A stretch of 64,000 nucleotides of DNA from assembly GCA_003353845.1 (NCBI GenBank), contig PIVT01000009.1, positions 21,126-85,125 of the forward strand, read 5' to 3'. The stretch's first letter is position 1. The number at the start of each line of letters is the position of its first letter. This document shows positions 17,165-25,103 of the stretch, one piece after another. The notes beneath the pieces are model-generated. The model made no database searches. It was given only the letters and a program-made list of their open reading frames with translations, and had not been told where the DNA came from. The DNA comes from Pseudomonadota bacterium (GTDB lineage Bacteria; Myxococcota_A; UBA9160; JADFDR01). The position numbers and the translations under genes are program-made.

Positions 17165-18286
17165 TTAAAGCATGCGTCCGAGTTTTCTCAAATGCAGGGA
17201 CTGGGTACCGAAGCGAAGCTCAAAAGCCTTGGCCATTCGGTAGTAGAAATGGAGATCAAAATCCATGGTGATGCCGACCCCTGCGTGAAGATGTTGCGCG
17301 CTGAAAGCGATCCGCTGACAGGCCTTACTTGCAAAATACTTGGCCACGGAGACCTCCCGGTCTGCTTCCATTCCCTCGCCCAGGCACCAGATGGCCTTAT
17401 ACGCCGCCAGTCGCGCTCCGTTCGCGTCAATGTACATGTCGGCTGCCCGATGCTGAGCCGCTTGAAAACTCCCGATGGGCCGACCAAACTGATGACGCAC
17501 CTTGAGGTACTCTGCCGTCATCTCCAACTCTTTCTGCGCGCCTCCCACCATGGACGCACATTGCAAAGCCGTCGCGGTCTTCTGAAGCCTCTCGATCAAC
17601 TCATGGGCCTCGCCCTCTTCGCCCAACACAGACTCCACAGGAACGCTGACCGCGTCGAATTCAATGTCATACTGTTTCCCGGTCATGCTCTTCATGGGGG
17701 AACATTGAATACCACTCGTCTCACGATCCACGAGGAAGAGCGTGAGCCCGTTTTTGTCACCCGGGTTTCCGCTCGTTCTCGCGGCCACGATAAGCTGATC
17801 TGCCACCGTTGCGTAGTGAACGAAGCGCTTCACGCCGCTGAGAACATACGCATCGCCCTTTCGTTCCGCTCGAGCGGCGATCCTGCTGGGATCGTAATTG
17901 ACCTCCGGCTCTTCGATGGCCAGCGCCAACACGAGTTCCCCAGCCGCAATGCGAGGAAGATAAGTCTGCTTCTGCTCCTCGTTGCCTGCCTCCAAGAAAC
18001 CGAAGGTCGCCGTAACGGTCTCAAGGAATGGGCTCGGCATGGCGGCACGCCCCATCTCTTCGAAGAGAACAGCCAGTTCCATCAGGCTGCTCTCCAAGCC
18101 ATCGTAATCTGAAGGCACGACCACGGCCATCCAACCCAACTCCGCCATCCCCTGCCAGAGTTCGGAGGAAAAACCCGTTTCGCTCGCCTCGAGTTCTCTG
18201 ATCACCGACTTGTCACAGTGGGCCTCAAAAAACTGACGCGCTGATCGTTTAAAAAGTTCTTGTCCATCGTCGAACGAAAAATCCAT
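17165..18286 (-). CDS. Acyl-CoA dehydrogenase family protein (shorter subunit)
   Basis: 373 residues with the ACAD fold: N-terminal helical domain (FDDGQELFKRSARQFFEAH), middle beta domain with ALAIEEPEVNYDP and VKRFVHYATVADQLIVAAR, and C-terminal helices with VRHQFGRPIGSFQAAQHRAADM and the ending HAGVGITMDFDLHFYYRMAK. The canonical catalytic Glu position cannot be fixed by eye. It lies 49 bp downstream of a second ACAD gene on the same strand. Adjacent short/long ACAD pairs are known to form heterotetramers in steroid side-chain degradation (FadE28-FadE29 type); that assignment is inferred here. Probably controlled by the MerR-TetR regulator upstream. Confidence 0.88.
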   Translation of the reverse strand: MDFSFDDGQELFKRSARQFFEAHCDKSVIRELEASETGFSSELWQGMAELGWMAVVVPSDYDGLESSLMELAVLFEEMGRAAMPSPFLETVTATFGFLEAGNEEQKQTYLPRIAAGELVLALAIEEPEVNYDPSRIAARAERKGDAYVLSGVKRFVHYATVADQLIVAARTSGNPGDKNGLTLFLVDRETSGIQCSPMKSMTGKQYDIEFDAVSVPVESVLGEEGEAHELIERLQKTATALQCASMVGGAQKELEMTAEYLKVRHQFGRPIGSFQAAQHRAADMYIDANGARLAAYKAIWCLGEGMEADREVSVAKYFASKACQRIAFSAQHLHAGVGITMDFDLHFYYRMAKAFELRFGTQSLHLRKLGRML

Positions 18287-18335
18287 TTCCCTTACCCTTC
18301 CTTTGATTGCCTTCTCTCAATGAGCACTCAATGCC

Positions 18336-19553
18336 TTAGCGGGATTTCGGCAAGCCCAATCCCACCATGCCAATGATGTCCCGCTGAATCTCATTGGTTC
18401 CCCCACCAAAGGTGAAGAACAGGTCGTCGCGATAGTAATGTTCTACCCGTCCGCCATCCGGGGCCAGTTCGTCACCGCGCTGCAACTGCCCGTACAGTCC
18501 CATGATCTCCAGCAAGACGCTGTTGATGCGGATCATCAACTCGGTTCCAAACACCTTCACGGCCGAGGACTCAGCCCACACCATCTTGCCCTTACTCATG
18601 TGGTCCACCACCTGGTAATTGAGAAGTTTGAGCACATCGGTTTCCGCCAACAGTTCCGCCAGCCTCTCGCGGACGCCGGGGTGATCGATCACGAGGCTCC
18701 CATCAATGGTCGTCTTCTTTGCCCAGTCAATGGCTCCTTGAATGCGAGAGGTCATGGGTGTCGTTGGCACCAGTGCAGCCCGCTCGTGCTCAAGTTGTGC
18801 GGTGATCAACTGCCAGCCTTTGTTCTCCTCTCCAACAAGACAGCTCTGGGGAACCCTCACATCCTTCAGGTAGACCGCATTTACGCGATGACCACCCATG
18901 GTGTAGATAGGATCGATGGAGATACCAGGCGTGTCGATGTCGACAAAGAGAAGCGAGATCCCCTTGTGCTTTTTCGAATGATCCGGATCGGTTCTCACCG
19001 CAAGCCAGAGCCGATCTGCCAGGTGCGCGATACTGGTGAAAACTTTATTCCCGTTGATGATGTAGTCATCGCCATCTTTGACCGCTGTTGTTTTCAAGGA
19101 GGCCAGATCCGTCCCTGCGTCTGGTTCCGTGTAACCGATGGCCACCTCGAGATCGCCTTTCAAGATCCTTGGCAGGAACTCATTTTTGTGTGCCTCCGAA
19201 CCGAACTTCATCAGTGTCGGTCCGACGGAATGAAGCGTCAGAACGGGAAAGGGAGCACGTCTGGCCCAGATGGTTTCATAGAAAATCTGCTGTTCAATCA
19301 GGGAGCGCCCTTGTCCGCCATACTCCGTTGGCCAGCCAATTCCCAGCCAACCGTCCTCACCCATCTTACGAATGAAAGCCTTGGACAAGGGCCCGCCATA
19401 CTCACCCCTGCCGAAGACACCTGGATCCGTGTCCTTGTTCATATTCATAAAGGTGTCCGACTCGGCTTTAAGCTCAGGGGTCAAGTGTTCGTCCAGGTAC
19501 TCATTAAATTCTCGTCCGAACTGTTCTTGCTCAGGTGTGAGTGCAAAATCCAT
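18336..19553 (-). CDS. Acyl-CoA dehydrogenase family protein (longer subunit)
   Basis: 405 residues. The FAD/substrate-binding signature YTEPDAGTDLASLKTTA, the beta-domain motif INGNKVFTSIAHLADRLWL, and the C-terminal FGGGTNEIQRDIIGMVGLGL, which contacts the FAD of the neighbouring subunit, are all intact, so this chain should bind FAD. GGAG lies 8 nt before the ATG. It is first of a two-gene unit with the ACAD at 17165 and is separated by 34 bp from the regulator gene, probably all one transcript. Electrons would pass to the ETF encoded on the other side of the regulator. Confidence 0.92.
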   Translation of the reverse strand: MDFALTPEQEQFGREFNEYLDEHLTPELKAESDTFMNMNKDTDPGVFGRGEYGGPLSKAFIRKMGEDGWLGIGWPTEYGGQGRSLIEQQIFYETIWARRAPFPVLTLHSVGPTLMKFGSEAHKNEFLPRILKGDLEVAIGYTEPDAGTDLASLKTTAVKDGDDYIINGNKVFTSIAHLADRLWLAVRTDPDHSKKHKGISLLFVDIDTPGISIDPIYTMGGHRVNAVYLKDVRVPQSCLVGEENKGWQLITAQLEHERAALVPTTPMTSRIQGAIDWAKKTTIDGSLVIDHPGVRERLAELLAETDVLKLLNYQVVDHMSKGKMVWAESSAVKVFGTELMIRINSVLLEIMGLYGQLQRGDELAPDGGRVEHYYRDDLFFTFGGGTNEIQRDIIGMVGLGLPKSR

Positions 19554-19587
19554 TCTTATTTCTCCGTGCTACTGAGGGTTGGCGACA

Positions 19588-20427
19588 TCATCTCTTGAGA
19601 ATCCCATAGAGCATGATGTCCTTCGCATCGTCGTATAACTCTTCCAATGTCTTGTCTGGCTGTTCCTTTGATAAATAGCCGTGGTAGTCCTGCAATCCGA
19701 GAAGCATGATGGTCATGAGCGTCGAGTTGAACTCTCGAAAAAAATCGTGTCGGACGCCTTTTTCCAATCCTCTTTTCAAAAGGTCGATCTTCAAGTGAAG
19801 GGCTTCGTCCAAGCTCTCGGCAAACTCCTCCGGATCGTTCATCGCCGCCGTGCGAAGCACCCGAACCATATCAACCCATAGGGGGTTCACATCGAAGTAG
19901 GCCCGCGCACGCTTGTCGATGACACTGAGTATGTCCGCTTCATCTTTGACGTCAGCGAGTTCGTCGGCCTCACCTTTCTGCATCTCACCAAAGATGATGG
20001 GTCGGATGCACGCGAGAAGCAGTTCCTTCTTGTTCTTGAAGTTGCTGTAGAAGGTGCTGCGGCCGATCTGAGCGGCCCCCACAATATCTGCAATCGTTGT
20101 CTTTTCAAAACCCTTCTCTCTGAACACAGCGATGGCCGAGCTGATGATTTCATCCCTGACCCCTGCCCCGCTCTCTGCCATGTCGCTTTCGTCGATGAGG
20201 CCAATAATCTCTTTAACCTTGCCAAGCGAAACGTTCCCTTCCGCTTGGATCTTCTTGATCAACTTTAGCCGGTTCAGGTGTCTGGCGTCGTAATAGGCCC
20301 GCGTGCCCCGCGTCTTCTTGGGACGTGCCATGAGATTCTCGCGGATATAAAACTTGATCGTGGACAAGGGAGTCTCAGAGAGGCTCGCGAGTTCTGAAAC
20401 CGTCATATTACCGCTCGTTGTTTCCAC
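19588..20427 (-). CDS. MerR-TetR fusion transcriptional regulator
   Basis: 279 residues from GTG 20427, with GAGGA 7 nt upstream. Residues about 7-75 form a MerR-type winged HTH (MTVSELASLSETPLSTIKFY, RAYYDARHLNRLKLIKKIQ). After a short linker, residues about 92-138 form a TetR HTH (TTIADIVGAAQIGRSTFYSNF), followed by a TetR-type helical ligand domain to the end. Two complete DNA-binding domains in one chain is unusual. The gene heads the ACAD operon and is divergent from etfBA, so it probably regulates both through the 388-bp spacer, perhaps sensing an acyl-CoA. Confidence 0.88.
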   Translation of the reverse strand: METTSGNMTVSELASLSETPLSTIKFYIRENLMARPKKTRGTRAYYDARHLNRLKLIKKIQAEGNVSLGKVKEIIGLIDESDMAESGAGVRDEIISSAIAVFREKGFEKTTIADIVGAAQIGRSTFYSNFKNKKELLLACIRPIIFGEMQKGEADELADVKDEADILSVIDKRARAYFDVNPLWVDMVRVLRTAAMNDPEEFAESLDEALHLKIDLLKRGLEKGVRHDFFREFNSTLMTIMLLGLQDYHGYLSKEQPDKTLEELYDDAKDIMLYGILKR

Positions 20428-20815
20428 TCAGCGTTCCTCTATCGATTATCTATGCGAGATGCGACTCTAACAGAACTATCCATTATGCTACTTTTCACTA
20501 TCTGATATTATAATCTACTACGAAATCCCGAGAGGTCTTCCAGAGAGCAGCCCGCAGAACATGGACAAAAAGCAGGCCAGTGTCAATATTTCATACTGTA
20601 TTTTTAGCATATATCGATGTGCATCCCTATGGAGTCCCTTGACACCGAAATCGCCCTTGGCTACGTATCCGTTGGATTTCCCAGTCCAAAAAGCAAGACT
20701 CTTCAGTCCGCAGAGTCCGGTTTGCCGGAAACACGGCTCAGTTGACGCATTGACCGGGAAGAATCATCATGCGTCTTCCAACGAGTCACAGCCCACCCGT
20801 GCGAAGTGAGGTGCG
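20428..20815. promoter_or_regulatory. Divergent promoter region between regulator/ACAD operon and etfBA
   Basis: A 388-bp spacer with no supported gene; an 82-codon frame at 20561-20809 lacks an RBS and protein character. The A+T-rich segment around 20470-20520 contains the repeated hexamer ACTATC and a TATTATAATC stretch suitable for promoters. No clear palindromic operator is visible by eye. Confidence 0.45.
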
Positions 20816-21628
20816 ATGAACATCATTGTCTGTATCAAGCAGGTCACGGACCCCGACATCCCGGCGTCCGACTACGCAGTAGACACAGCGGCCAAGCGAA
20901 TCAACCTGCCCGACGACGCGCCTCTCGTCATCAATCCATACGATGAGAATGCCCTGGAGGCCGCGCTTCAACTCAAGGATCAAACGGGTGGAAAAATCAC
21001 CGTCGTCAGTCTGGCGACTCGCCCTGCCAAAAGAGTGCTGCGTGACCTCAAGCAGGCACTGGCCATGGGCGCCGATGAAGCCATCTTACTCGAAGATCCG
21101 GCCTTCGAAGGCGGCGACAGCCACTCGACGGCTTACGCCCTCGCCAAGGCCATCCAGAAGCTCGGTGAGTTCGATCTCGTGCTCTGCGGATTGCAGGCGG
21201 CGGACTGGGATGCCGGTCAAGTGGGTTTGGGAATCGCGGAAAACCTCGGCCTGCCCTCCGCCACTTACGTGACCCATATTGAAGCAGGCGACGGCCATGT
21301 GCGAATGATTCGCATGATTGAAAACGGGCATGAAGTCCTCGAACTTCCCACTCCCTGTGTTCTAAGTATTGCCAACGACAAGAACCTGGCACCGCGGATC
21401 GCACGACTGGCCGGCATCATCAAGGCAAAGAAGCGGGAGCTACCCGTCTGGTCAGCAGCAGCGCTGGAAGCCGATCCCTCGCGGATCGGTACCGCCGGCG
21501 CCAGGACGACGCTCCACAAGCTTGCTCTCCCAGACATCACAGGGTCCTGTGAATTCATAAAGGGCGAAAGCCCTGCCGAGTCTGCCGCCCTACTCGTGGA
21601 TCGTCTGCACACTGAAAAGATCATCTGA
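20816..21628 (+). CDS. etfB: Electron transfer flavoprotein beta subunit
   Basis: 270 residues. The N-terminus MNIIVCIKQVTDPD, the central ALAMGADEAILL, FDLVLCGLQAADWDAGQVG, and the second-half signature ENGHEVLELPTPCVLSI are typical of EtfB, which binds AMP and carries electrons with EtfA from acyl-CoA dehydrogenases to ETF-quinone oxidoreductase. It is followed 14 bp later by etfA. It is divergent from the ACAD operon, which encodes its probable electron donors. No ETF-QO gene is in the window. Confidence 0.95.
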   Translation: MNIIVCIKQVTDPDIPASDYAVDTAAKRINLPDDAPLVINPYDENALEAALQLKDQTGGKITVVSLATRPAKRVLRDLKQALAMGADEAILLEDPAFEGGDSHSTAYALAKAIQKLGEFDLVLCGLQAADWDAGQVGLGIAENLGLPSATYVTHIEAGDGHVRMIRMIENGHEVLELPTPCVLSIANDKNLAPRIARLAGIIKAKKRELPVWSAAALEADPSRIGTAGARTTLHKLALPDITGSCEFIKGESPAESAALLVDRLHTEKII

Positions 21629-21642
21629 GAAAGAGGATGCCA

Positions 21643-22668
21643 ATGATGGACAATAAGGCAGACCCCAAAGGCATATTGGCCGTCGGAGAGATTACTGCGG
21701 GAACGCTTTCCCCCATTAGCTTGGAACTGCTCGGCATGGGCCAAAAGCTCGCGCAAGCTCGTGGAGAGGAACTGTCCGTCGTGCTCATCGACAGGCAAGC
21801 CGAAAACTGCGCGCAGGAAGCCATCGCCCACGGCGCCGACCGCGTCTACCTGATCACCGATGCACCGGCCGACCAATACGAAGGTGCTTCTTGCACTGCG
21901 ATACTAGAAAACCTATGCACGCAGACAATCAAGCCCGCAGTCGTGCTTTTTGGACAAACCGTCACGGGGAGAGACCTGGCCCCCCGTCTCGCGTTCCGTT
22001 TGAAAGCCGGCCTCGTCACCGATTGTCTCCATCTCGATATTGACCCGGATTCAAGGAACCTGATCGCAACCAAACCCGTCTCCGGCGGCAACGTCCTGGC
22101 CACGTACTCCCTACAGGAGGGGGTCCCGCAAATGGCCTCCCTTCGGCACCGCGCCTTCGATGCGCCGGAACCCGACGCCCATCGTCAAGGGGAAGTCCTG
22201 CCCTTGCCTGCGGGCGTCGATGCCTCCGCTGTCCAAGCCAAGCTCATGGAAAAAGTTCTCGAAGAAACATCCGAGGGCCCGACTCTCGAAACGGCAGAGA
22301 TCGTCGTCTCCGGTGGCCGCGGGCTCGATGATCTTGAGGAATTCGACAAGTACATCACCAAGGGACTGGCCGAGGTGCTGGGAGCTGCGGTCGGTGCTAC
22401 GCGGGGTGCCGTCGATGGTGGGCTTCAACCCGAGCAACACCAGATCGGACTGACCGGAAAAATTGTCGGTCCGAAGCTCTACATTGCCGTTGGTGTTTCA
22501 GGCGCCATACAGCATATGGCGGGCTGCTCCGGAGCCAAGAACATCGTGGCCATCAACATCGATGAGAATGCCCAGATCTTTCGCTTCGCCAAGTTCGGCA
22601 TCGTAGGCAGCTACAAGGAAGTCTTGCCCACGCTGATCGAGAAACTGAAAGAACTGGAACTTTCCTAA
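21643..22668 (+). CDS. etfA: Electron transfer flavoprotein alpha subunit
   Basis: About 341 residues. The C-terminal FAD-binding half is clear: VVSGGRGLDDLEEFD, GLQPEQHQIGLTGKIVGP, LYIAVGVSGAIQHMAG and AINIDENAQIFRFAKFGIVG. The N-terminal half is the ETF beta-like domain. Three in-frame ATG codons stand at 21637, 21643 and 21646; 21643 is preferred because GAGG lies 6 nt upstream, whereas 21637 directly abuts it. It forms the ETF heterodimer with the preceding gene product. Confidence 0.95.
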   Translation: MMDNKADPKGILAVGEITAGTLSPISLELLGMGQKLAQARGEELSVVLIDRQAENCAQEAIAHGADRVYLITDAPADQYEGASCTAILENLCTQTIKPAVVLFGQTVTGRDLAPRLAFRLKAGLVTDCLHLDIDPDSRNLIATKPVSGGNVLATYSLQEGVPQMASLRHRAFDAPEPDAHRQGEVLPLPAGVDASAVQAKLMEKVLEETSEGPTLETAEIVVSGGRGLDDLEEFDKYITKGLAEVLGAAVGATRGAVDGGLQPEQHQIGLTGKIVGPKLYIAVGVSGAIQHMAGCSGAKNIVAINIDENAQIFRFAKFGIVGSYKEVLPTLIEKLKELELS

Positions 22669-22697
22669 GGAAAACTTCTCAATAGGCGGAGTCGCCC

Positions 22698-23543
22698 GTG
22701 TCCAACACAGTCATCGCAGAGGGGCTCAGTTTTCCAGAAGGCCCCGCCTTCGATGGCGACGGCAACCTCTACATCGTCGAAATTCAAGCAGGCCGGATCT
22801 CCAAAATCAGCCCCGACGGTGAGACATCTATCTTCTCCGAGAATGGTGGTGGGCCCAATGGTTCCAATTTCGGTCCTGATGGACAGCTTTACGTCTGCAA
22901 CTGCGGTGGTTTCCCAGGTCCCGACCGACAGGCTGGTCGCATTGAACGCGTAACGCCTGAAGGTGAGGTCAAGGTGATCTTGACGGAAATCCATGGCGTC
23001 GCCCTGGCCTCCCCCAACGATCTAGGCTTCGATGCCTTGGGGAATATCTATTTCACCGATCCGATTTGGGGAGACGACGGCCTGCCCGGGCACGTTTGTT
23101 TTCTTTCGCGGGACGGCGACGCACGCCGTTTGCACACCGGGTTGGCCTTTCCAAACGGCATCGCGGTAACACCAGACGGCCAGCAGTTGATCGTGTGTGA
23201 AAGCCAGACTGGCAGGCTTGTGGTCTTTGACATCCTCGAACCCGGGGTCCTCGGCCAACCACGGGAGTTCGCTGATCTGGGCGAAGGCGCCGCACCCGAC
23301 GGCTTTGCCTTCGATGTGCAAGGCAACCTCCTGTGCTGCGGCTATGGCAGTGGCAAGGTTTTCATCTTCTCGCCTAGCGGTGGGAAGCCCGTAGACACCC
23401 TTGAGTTCGAAGACAAAGAAATCACCAACCTGTGTTTTGGCGGCCCCGAGAACAAGACACTCTACGTGACAGAGAGCGGATTGGGACGAGTGGTCACCAA
23501 GGAGTGGCGCCACCCAGGCATGATTCTCTTTCCGGATCGCTGA
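22698..23543 (+). CDS. SMP-30/gluconolactonase-family beta-propeller protein
   Basis: 281 residues, GTG start, 29 bp after etfA. The repeated blades FPEGPAFDGDGNLYIVE, PNDLGFDALGNIYFTDP, FPNGIAVTPDGQQLIVCES and DGFAFDVQGNLLCCGYG are those of the SMP-30/gluconolaconase/LRE-like family of six-bladed propellers that hydrolyse lactones or act as strictosidine-synthase-like enzymes. The metal ligands Glu17-like (PEG), Asn (PND) and Asp (PDG) are present. There is no signal peptide, so it is cytoplasmic. The substrate is unknown; location suggests a lactone or ester in the ETF-linked degradation pathway. Confidence 0.85.
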   Translation: MSNTVIAEGLSFPEGPAFDGDGNLYIVEIQAGRISKISPDGETSIFSENGGGPNGSNFGPDGQLYVCNCGGFPGPDRQAGRIERVTPEGEVKVILTEIHGVALASPNDLGFDALGNIYFTDPIWGDDGLPGHVCFLSRDGDARRLHTGLAFPNGIAVTPDGQQLIVCESQTGRLVVFDILEPGVLGQPREFADLGEGAAPDGFAFDVQGNLLCCGYGSGKVFIFSPSGGKPVDTLEFEDKEITNLCFGGPENKTLYVTESGLGRVVTKEWRHPGMILFPDR

Positions 23544-23581
23544 TTCGGTTTCGCATCGATCCCGCGCATCAACCCCTGTTG

Positions 23582-24913
23582 TCAGGTGAGGAGATCGGCG
23601 ACATTGCTCTTGAAGTATTCATTTGTCATTTCTTCAAGACGCTCTTTGGGTTTCTCGTCGTCTCTTCCGCTGTACTCATTATACAAAGCCTGCGCAATAC
23701 TACAGAAGGCATCAAGCAAGACCGGGTCGAAGTGACTGCCGCGGCCACTTTCCAGAATCTGAATCGATTCATCAAAAGAGATCGGCTCCTTGTAGGGGCG
23801 CCGTGAAGTCAAGGCATCAAACACATCCGTAATCGCAAAAATTCTCGCCGCCAAGGGGATCGATTCGCCTTGCAGGCCTGCCGGGTAACCCGCTCCATCG
23901 TATTTCTCGTGATGCCCACCGACCACAGGCTGCGCATCTTTTAGCCAACTCGCTCGATCGGTAATTTCGAGCCCGTGCTCAACATGGGTTTTCATAATCG
24001 TAAATTCGTCTTCATCAAGTTTGCCCGGCTTTAGCAGAACGTTGTCCCGGATGCCGAGTTTGCCGACATCATGCAATAGCGCGCCTTTGATAAGACTTCG
24101 GATTTGAACGCGAGGCAAATGAATGCTCTCGGCCAAGTAAACTGAATAGACCGTAACCCTGTAGTTATGTGCATCTGTATCACTGTCGCGCTTGGCGATC
24201 GCGCCGCCCAATACCTGCAGAATCTCCAGGTTCGAGTCGAGCAGCTTCACAGTCGTGCGCGAGAGTCGGCCGAGTAGCCCAGCGATAATCGGATAAATCA
24301 CCAATGCCGTGGCAATGACCAGACCTATGACGTAGAGCATGGTTCTCAGGACATTGCCGCGAATGGTTTCAATCGCTGCAGGGGAAACTGCGAAGACGCC
24401 AAGAACCTGCGCCACGACTTCATGAGACGAGTTGGTCAGGGGCACCCGAACGCCAACGAAGGGCTGTCCCTGCAATCTCTTGCTGACCACTTTGAATTCG
24501 TCTGGCTTGAGGGGTGTGATCTGAGCGCCGTCAACAGCCTGCTTGACGGCAGCGATGGCCTCGAAACTGTCATCGGGGCGGTCCAGCAACGGCTGTCCTG
24601 CCGGGTCATAGATACGCACCAACACGAATCGGCCATCGTCAACGACGATTTTGCCAGAGGCATCGACAAATTCATCCAGCCTTTTTTCTAGAGCAGCGGG
24701 AGACAGCGATTCGGACGAGTCGAGCAGGTCCTGGATATAAACGTTGAGCTGATCAATTCGCAAGCGAGCCAGCGCGAAGACCTCTTGCTCCATTCGCTCC
24801 TGGTTATTGTAGAAGGCGATGGCGGCAAACAGCAGGCTTAAGACAATTGCTGCAGCGGTCAGTCGCAATACCAGCATTCGGTGGATGGAATCACTCAGCG
24901 GATTAGATTTCAT
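23582..24913 (-). CDS. Membrane-anchored HD-GYP domain protein
   Basis: 443 residues. TM1 is near 14-33, an extracytoplasmic sensor region of about 150 residues follows, TM2 lies near 190-212, then a helical linker and an HD-GYP domain from about 232. Catalytic motifs are present: ALLHDVGKLGIRD with the HD pair, and HHEKYDGAGYPAGLQG with GxGYP. Family members hydrolyse cyclic di-GMP. The gene overlaps by 11 bp the stop of a 60-codon ORF, and an MscS gene lies upstream on the same strand. The frame ends 38 bp from the convergent SMP-30 gene. Confidence 0.93.
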   Translation of the reverse strand: MKSNPLSDSIHRMLVLRLTAAAIVLSLLFAAIAFYNNQERMEQEVFALARLRIDQLNVYIQDLLDSSESLSPAALEKRLDEFVDASGKIVVDDGRFVLVRIYDPAGQPLLDRPDDSFEAIAAVKQAVDGAQITPLKPDEFKVVSKRLQGQPFVGVRVPLTNSSHEVVAQVLGVFAVSPAAIETIRGNVLRTMLYVIGLVIATALVIYPIIAGLLGRLSRTTVKLLDSNLEILQVLGGAIAKRDSDTDAHNYRVTVYSVYLAESIHLPRVQIRSLIKGALLHDVGKLGIRDNVLLKPGKLDEDEFTIMKTHVEHGLEITDRASWLKDAQPVVGGHHEKYDGAGYPAGLQGESIPLAARIFAITDVFDALTSRRPYKEPISFDESIQILESGRGSHFDPVLLDAFCSIAQALYNEYSGRDDEKPKERLEEMTNEYFKSNVADLLT

Positions 24914-25085
24914 GGCCTTGATTTTTCCCGACGAGCGTACCGTCCGCAGGCACCACGATCGCTTGGTCTTGGCCTGCTTCGTCCGCGCGAGCGCTGACTG
25001 AGACCAACCCAGCGGCGATCAGAACGAGACAGGTCAAAGGGACTGAGGCGAAACGGGCCTTTGTCGACTGAATAGTCCTCTTCAT
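24903..25085 (-). CDS. Small secreted protein (60 aa), coupled to the HD-GYP gene
   Basis: 60 residues with a clear Sec signal peptide: KR-rich start, hydrophobic VPLTCLVLIAAGLVSVSA and cleavage after ARA, leaving a mature peptide of about 25 residues (DEAGQDQAIVVPADGTLVGK). It starts 18 bp after the MscS stop and overlaps the HD-GYP start by 11 bp, so the three genes form one operon. The RBS is weak. No family is recognised. A periplasmic peptide coupled to a membrane cyclic-di-GMP enzyme could be a sensor partner, which is inference only. Confidence 0.55.
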   Translation of the reverse strand: MKRTIQSTKARFASVPLTCLVLIAAGLVSVSARADEAGQDQAIVVPADGTLVGKNQGHEI

Positions 25086-25103
25086 TTTGACTTTGAAATC
25101 CCT

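Noticed and set aside
20561..20809. 82-codon frame in the etfB promoter region
   Set aside because: No ribosome-binding site, Ser/Pro-rich, lies in a divergent regulatory spacer.
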